Part shown: positions 60,300 to 64,000 of the stretch, piece after piece | How positions within the stretch are numbered: position 1 is the first letter of the stretch | Layout: every line of letters starts with the position of its first letter | From: Crotalaria pallida | Lineage: Eukaryota; Streptophyta; Magnoliopsida; Fabales; Fabaceae | Reading direction: 5' to 3' | Length of the DNA: 64,000 nucleotides | NCBI GenBank assembly: GCA_037953625.1 | Contig: CM075651.1 | Span: 157,613,501 to 157,677,500 of the forward strand | The notes under the pieces: generated by a model | The model's database searches: none | What the model saw: only the letters and a program-made list of their open reading frames with translations | What the model was told of the DNA's origin: nothing | Translations under genes and position numbers: made by a program

Positions 60300-61439
60300 A
60301 ATTTTCATCAGTACCAACTATTTTGTTTAAATAGGATTCTTGCAGTCACCAGTTTTAATGTTTCATTTGACTGCTCTGGAAGAAAAGTTTTGTAGATTGA
60401 TAGATTTTGGGAAATTAGATGATTTTGGCTTCAAGTTCAATTGGGTTGTGAGAGCCTTCCAACTGTGCTTGTAAGCTGCTGCAGCTGTTGCGCTCATGAG
60501 ATTTGTGCATAAACTTTTTCTTTTGGTTGTAAATTACTTGGTATAACATTTAATGTCAATTTTGTTTGATCTATGAATATATTTTTAAAAAAAAATAAAA
60601 ATTGAGTGTAGTAGTCCAAAAACAAAATATCTCCAAATATATTTGAACTTAGGTTCTATACAGTAAAATTTTGGATATTATATTTGGAGGAAGTTTTGCT
60701 GTCAGCTTGCATGGCTGATATGATATTTCAGCAGTTATCTGCTGCATTTTACTGTGTGGCTTTGCCATCCACGTCCTCCTAATATGTGGGTTTTTTAAAA
60801 ATGAAGAGAAGTATTGGCGAACTAGGAATGCAATGGCTTTATTATACAGATATAAAGGTGAAAGCTAGTTCACAAGTGTTGAATAATAATATATGATGAC
60901 ACTTGTTTGGACTCTATTTGTATGGACAATACTGTTTGTATTGTGTGTGCGAAATATCTGAAAAACATTTCAAGTGCAATTTTTAAAAAAGGATTCTTCA
61001 TGCGGTTTATAAATTGAGTTTGATTCTTTGAACACATAACGTTAACATAGAATAATGACATATACTTCTAACATATTTATTTCATCTTGACATTGTAATA
61101 TGCGAGAAATAAACTAAATTTTTATGCAGCACAGTGCCTCAATTAAGATAATGTATTTTGAATAATAAAAAACTTGCAAACCATCGTTTGACCAAGATAT
61201 TTTTTGCAGCCATGTTTAATAATTTGTGAATCGGTACATGGTTGTGAAAATATGAATTTAAACGTCCAAAAGTTAATTTGACTTTTGAGAGTACAGAAAA
61301 TGAAATGGATAGGAGAACGCTAACCACCGGTTAAAAAGTATCTTAAGATATGTTGAATTTAAAATATTGCGAATTAAAAAATTTAAATTTTTTATTCAAA
61401 TTTTCTTTAATATATTTCTTAACTAATGATATTAGGAAA
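60300..61439. other. 3' flank of the coiled-coil gene and AT-rich spacer
   Basis: The first 300 bp are probable 3' untranslated sequence, with T-rich stretches and TGAATATA near 60575. No other gene is supported. Confidence 0.5.
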
Positions 61440-61940
61440 CTGATTAACAAAAAATAATATAAACCAACTCGTGAGTATTTATCAATTTAGGGTTTTGTTG
61501 ATCACAATCAAGGTAGTATATATTGAAACTAAATACACTAATTTTTTCAATATATGATTACTTAGTTTTCAACATTTTTTGATTCTTTATCCTCCACTAA
61601 GGGTTAAGGACAAAATCATCATATTATATGTTACTCTTTCCAGCATTCCTACTAACATGATACGGACACATCTTTTGTAATAAAATTTAAGCTTAAAGGA
61701 CAACAGAGAGCAACACCAAATCATAATATTTATTGACAGATAAAGCTAGATGTGAATTACTAATACGTAATTTAATCAGTTTTTCATGAAATTATTCAAA
61801 TGGTCCCAAAGCCCCCCACACACAAGGGTTCACAAACAGTAGTTCTCCACAACACTAACAACAGAGACAAGCCACTAAGAAGGAGGGGGCAGCACCTCCC
61901 AATGATTACAGGCGAGAGATCTCATGATAAATTAGGAATT
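61440..61940 (-). pseudogene. Duplicated 3' end of the polyamine oxidase gene
   Basis: The segment matches 62430-62835: GGTTCACAAACAGTA, CAGCACCTCCCAATGATTAC and AGGCGAGAGATCT occur in the same order. It therefore includes the last codons (ISRL-stop on the minus strand), the 3' untranslated region and flanking DNA. Homology stops just inside the coding part, so it is a partial tandem duplicate without function as a gene. Confidence 0.8.
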
Positions 61941-62429
61941 ATGGTTGATTTGGGAATTAGGAATTTTTTAATTTGGGAATTAGGGATTGAAATAGATAAA
62001 AGATGCTTTTATATTATGTGATTGGGGGTTTGGGGTTGTGATTTTTGAAAGAGATTTCATGTTTTGAGGTTTTAATTTGAGAATTTAGGATTTATGTATT
62101 TCAAAAGGTTGAAGATGATGTTTCAGCCATTGGACTTGAATGATTAATTTATAGTCATTGAATCTGAAATATAACAGTTGACATAGTGGCCAAAAGTACC
62201 GTTATAATTTTGAAACAACACAATGATGACGACAAACGCTAGGGATCTCAGGGACTAGATTACTATTTCGAAAATTTCATGGATTAAATTGACCGATGGC
62301 TACAAAGTCAGGGACTAATCTGACTAATTACCCTGGAGTAAAATATTCAAGACATCAAAATTTAGCAGACCTAAATTTTCAATATTACATTTTTATTTTT
62401 AGTGCCTTTAGAAAGATGGTTAGCAAGAT
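61941..62429. other. Spacer between the duplicated 3' ends
   Basis: CAGGGACTAGATTACTATTT and CAGGGACTAATCTGACTAA occur 75 bp apart in the same orientation, resembling decayed foldback MITE arms. No gene is supported. Confidence 0.45.
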
Positions 62430-62811
62430 CCACATAACATAAATCTGTGATATTTACCAAGTAAAGGTTTTGTTAATCTCAGTCAGAGTTAGTATACAAG
62501 GATAACTAAATTCACTACTTTTCAATATTTAATACTTGGATTCTAGACACAAAATTACTTTTTTTTTTTTTAACTCCTTAATCTCCACAGCACAGAGAAC
62601 ATCAAAGCATCACAGTATTTATTGACAGAAAAATCTAGATGTGCCCACAATCATATCCAAACTACTAATACATAATGAGTTCTTCATAAAATTTATTCAA
62701 ATTATAGGAGTCCCTATATGCCCCTCACACACAACGGTTCACAAACAGTAATTCTCCACAACATTAACAACAAAGACATGCCACTGAGAAGGGGGCAGCA
62801 CCTCCCAATGA

Positions 62812-63847
62812 TTACAGGCGAGAGATCTGAAGTGGTATAGAAGAAGCCTCCTCTCCCATCCCAGGTGGTAACAAATCTAGTTCCCCATAACGCTCGAGGA
62901 CACGCATCCTGCAATCCTCCGCAGCCATCATGCCAGTTGAGAAGGCACCATGCACAGACCCCGTATACAGCACACTTGTTGCTTCCCCTGCAAAGAATAA
63001 GTTATCTACTGGAACCCTTAGCCTCTCATACAGATCATGTGGTTTCCCCACTGCATCGTAGCTATACGAACCTAATGAATTAATATCAGAGCCCCACCGA
63101 GACACAAGATACTGAATCTGCATAATTGAAACAAAACCAAATTAAGGACTCTTATAGTATTTGGGATTGAAGCATTTACTTTCTTTGATAGTCAAAAGCA
63201 AATTAAAATAACAAACAAGAAGTGTTACCGGTGAAGAAGCATCTGGAAGAATCTTCTTGAGCTGCGTGAAAGCAAAGTTAGCAGCTGCTTCATCAGACAT
63301 TTTCTCAATGTCTTTTGCCAGCTGCCCAGCAGGCATGTAAACAAGGACAGGATGACCTGCAGCCTTGTGGAGATTAAGAAAGTAGCTGCATCCATACGAT
63401 GTCTCGGCTACTACTCCCAAGAATTCCACATTCGGCCAAAATACATTTTCAAAGTGTAGAATTATTTTATTTTCAATCCCAACCCCAAGATCATTAATGG
63501 CAGCTTCTTTCCAGTCTGGGAGCTTTGGCTCAAATTCTATGATATTTGCTTTCAACACTCCAAGAGGGACAGCAACAATAGCAGCATCAGCAACAAATGT
63601 TTTCCCATTTTCCACCGTCACCTTCACTCCATTATATCGCCTAACTATTTTTGTGACCCTGAAAATAAGGTGTATTATAATGCCAATAAATTTAGCTAAG
63701 CAACACAAAATAACAGACTTCCATAACCAAACCTCAAAGGAGTACTTACCTATGTCCCAGACGAATGTCAATACCCTTAGCCAGAGTATGTATAACAGGC
63801 AGATAGCCCCTAACCATAAGACCATGGCCACCAGGGAGCAGTTCCTC
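62812..63847 (-). CDS. PAO2: Peroxisomal polyamine oxidase, C-terminal exons (partial, runs off the right edge)
   Basis: Exons 63750-63847, 63229-63658 and 62812-63117 join in frame and encode the last 277 residues; earlier exons lie beyond the window, and 63848-64000 is intron. The sequence contains GIDIRLGHRVTKIVRRYNGV, VADAAIVAVPLGVLKANI, LGVGIENKIILHFENVFWP and the FAD-binding VDNLFFAGEATSVLYTGSVH. These are hallmarks of plant flavin-dependent polyamine oxidases of the PAO2/3/4 group, which back-convert spermine and spermidine. The C-terminus SRL is a type 1 peroxisomal targeting signal, and the GELDL..GEE tail plus SRL fits PAO2 best; PAO3/PAO4 remain possible. A duplicated 3' remnant lies at 61440-61940. 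Confidence 0.92.
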
Positions 63848-64000
63848 CTATAAGCAAGTATACAGAGAAGGGTAGGTTATACACCGAAAAATAAATTTAA
63901 AAACAAAAAGACCAATACATGTGGTAATTAAGAAGTTTATAGCTACTCTGCCTACACACCATATTTAGGGACTTAGGATCATTATATGAAGCCATTTATA

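Overview
The window is plant nuclear DNA, most likely from a temperate legume of the Medicago/Trifolium/Vicia type. That placement is an inference from gene style and repeat content, because no species-diagnostic sequence was tested. The evidence for a plant is direct: AT-rich intergenic DNA, genes with many short exons and GT-AG (some GC-AG) introns, and a dense load of small plant transposons (hAT-type and Stowaway-like MITEs, SINEs, LTR-retrotransposon relics). There are also plant-specific protein families: type I lipid-transfer protein, plant GH28 pectinase and CYP71-type P450.

Layout, left to right. 0-6.9 kb is gene-free and holds a SINE, a truncated LINE-like insertion and two hAT MITEs, each with target-site duplications (TSDs). 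6.97-8.78 kb (+) is a four-exon gene for a small basic protein, possibly a ribosome-assembly factor. 10.39-16.74 kb (-) is a 12-exon gene for a 443-aa PNPOx-like/DUF2470-type protein, probably plastid-targeted. 17-24.9 kb is a transposon graveyard with a Stowaway MITE, nested SINE/Mutator elements, a copia-type LTR relic, a P450 pseudogene fragment with a low-complexity tract, and a truncated two-exon fragment. 24.9-29.6 kb and 32.2-34.5 kb (both -) are two intact, tandemly duplicated five-exon GH28 polygalacturonase-like genes. Their shared upstream DNA shows that the duplication was segmental.

35.4-40.4 kb contains an 800-bp foldback transposon, a LINE-like insertion, a relic of a lipid-transfer-protein last exon and two foldback elements. 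40.4-48.7 kb is the most unusual part. It is a head-to-tail array of about 14 units of roughly 430 bp, and each unit resembles the promoter of a lipid-transfer-protein (nsLTP) gene. The array ends at an intact nsLTP gene (48.68-49.71 kb). It is interrupted by a broken nsLTP copy joined to a decayed exon fragment of the coiled-coil gene found 8 kb downstream, and by a 918-bp hAT-type element carrying a piece of a WDR7/rabconnectin-like gene.

49.9-53.3 kb has two SINEs, a foldback MITE and a second element with the same hAT termini. 53.64-60.30 kb (+) is an eight-exon gene for a 1543-aa coiled-coil protein resembling MEE22/EMB1611, with five 60-residue internal repeats. 61.4-62.8 kb is a partial duplication of the 3' end of the last gene, a peroxisomal polyamine oxidase (-) that runs off the right edge.

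The genes do not form a pathway. The window is best read as a neighbourhood shaped by local duplication and mobile DNA.
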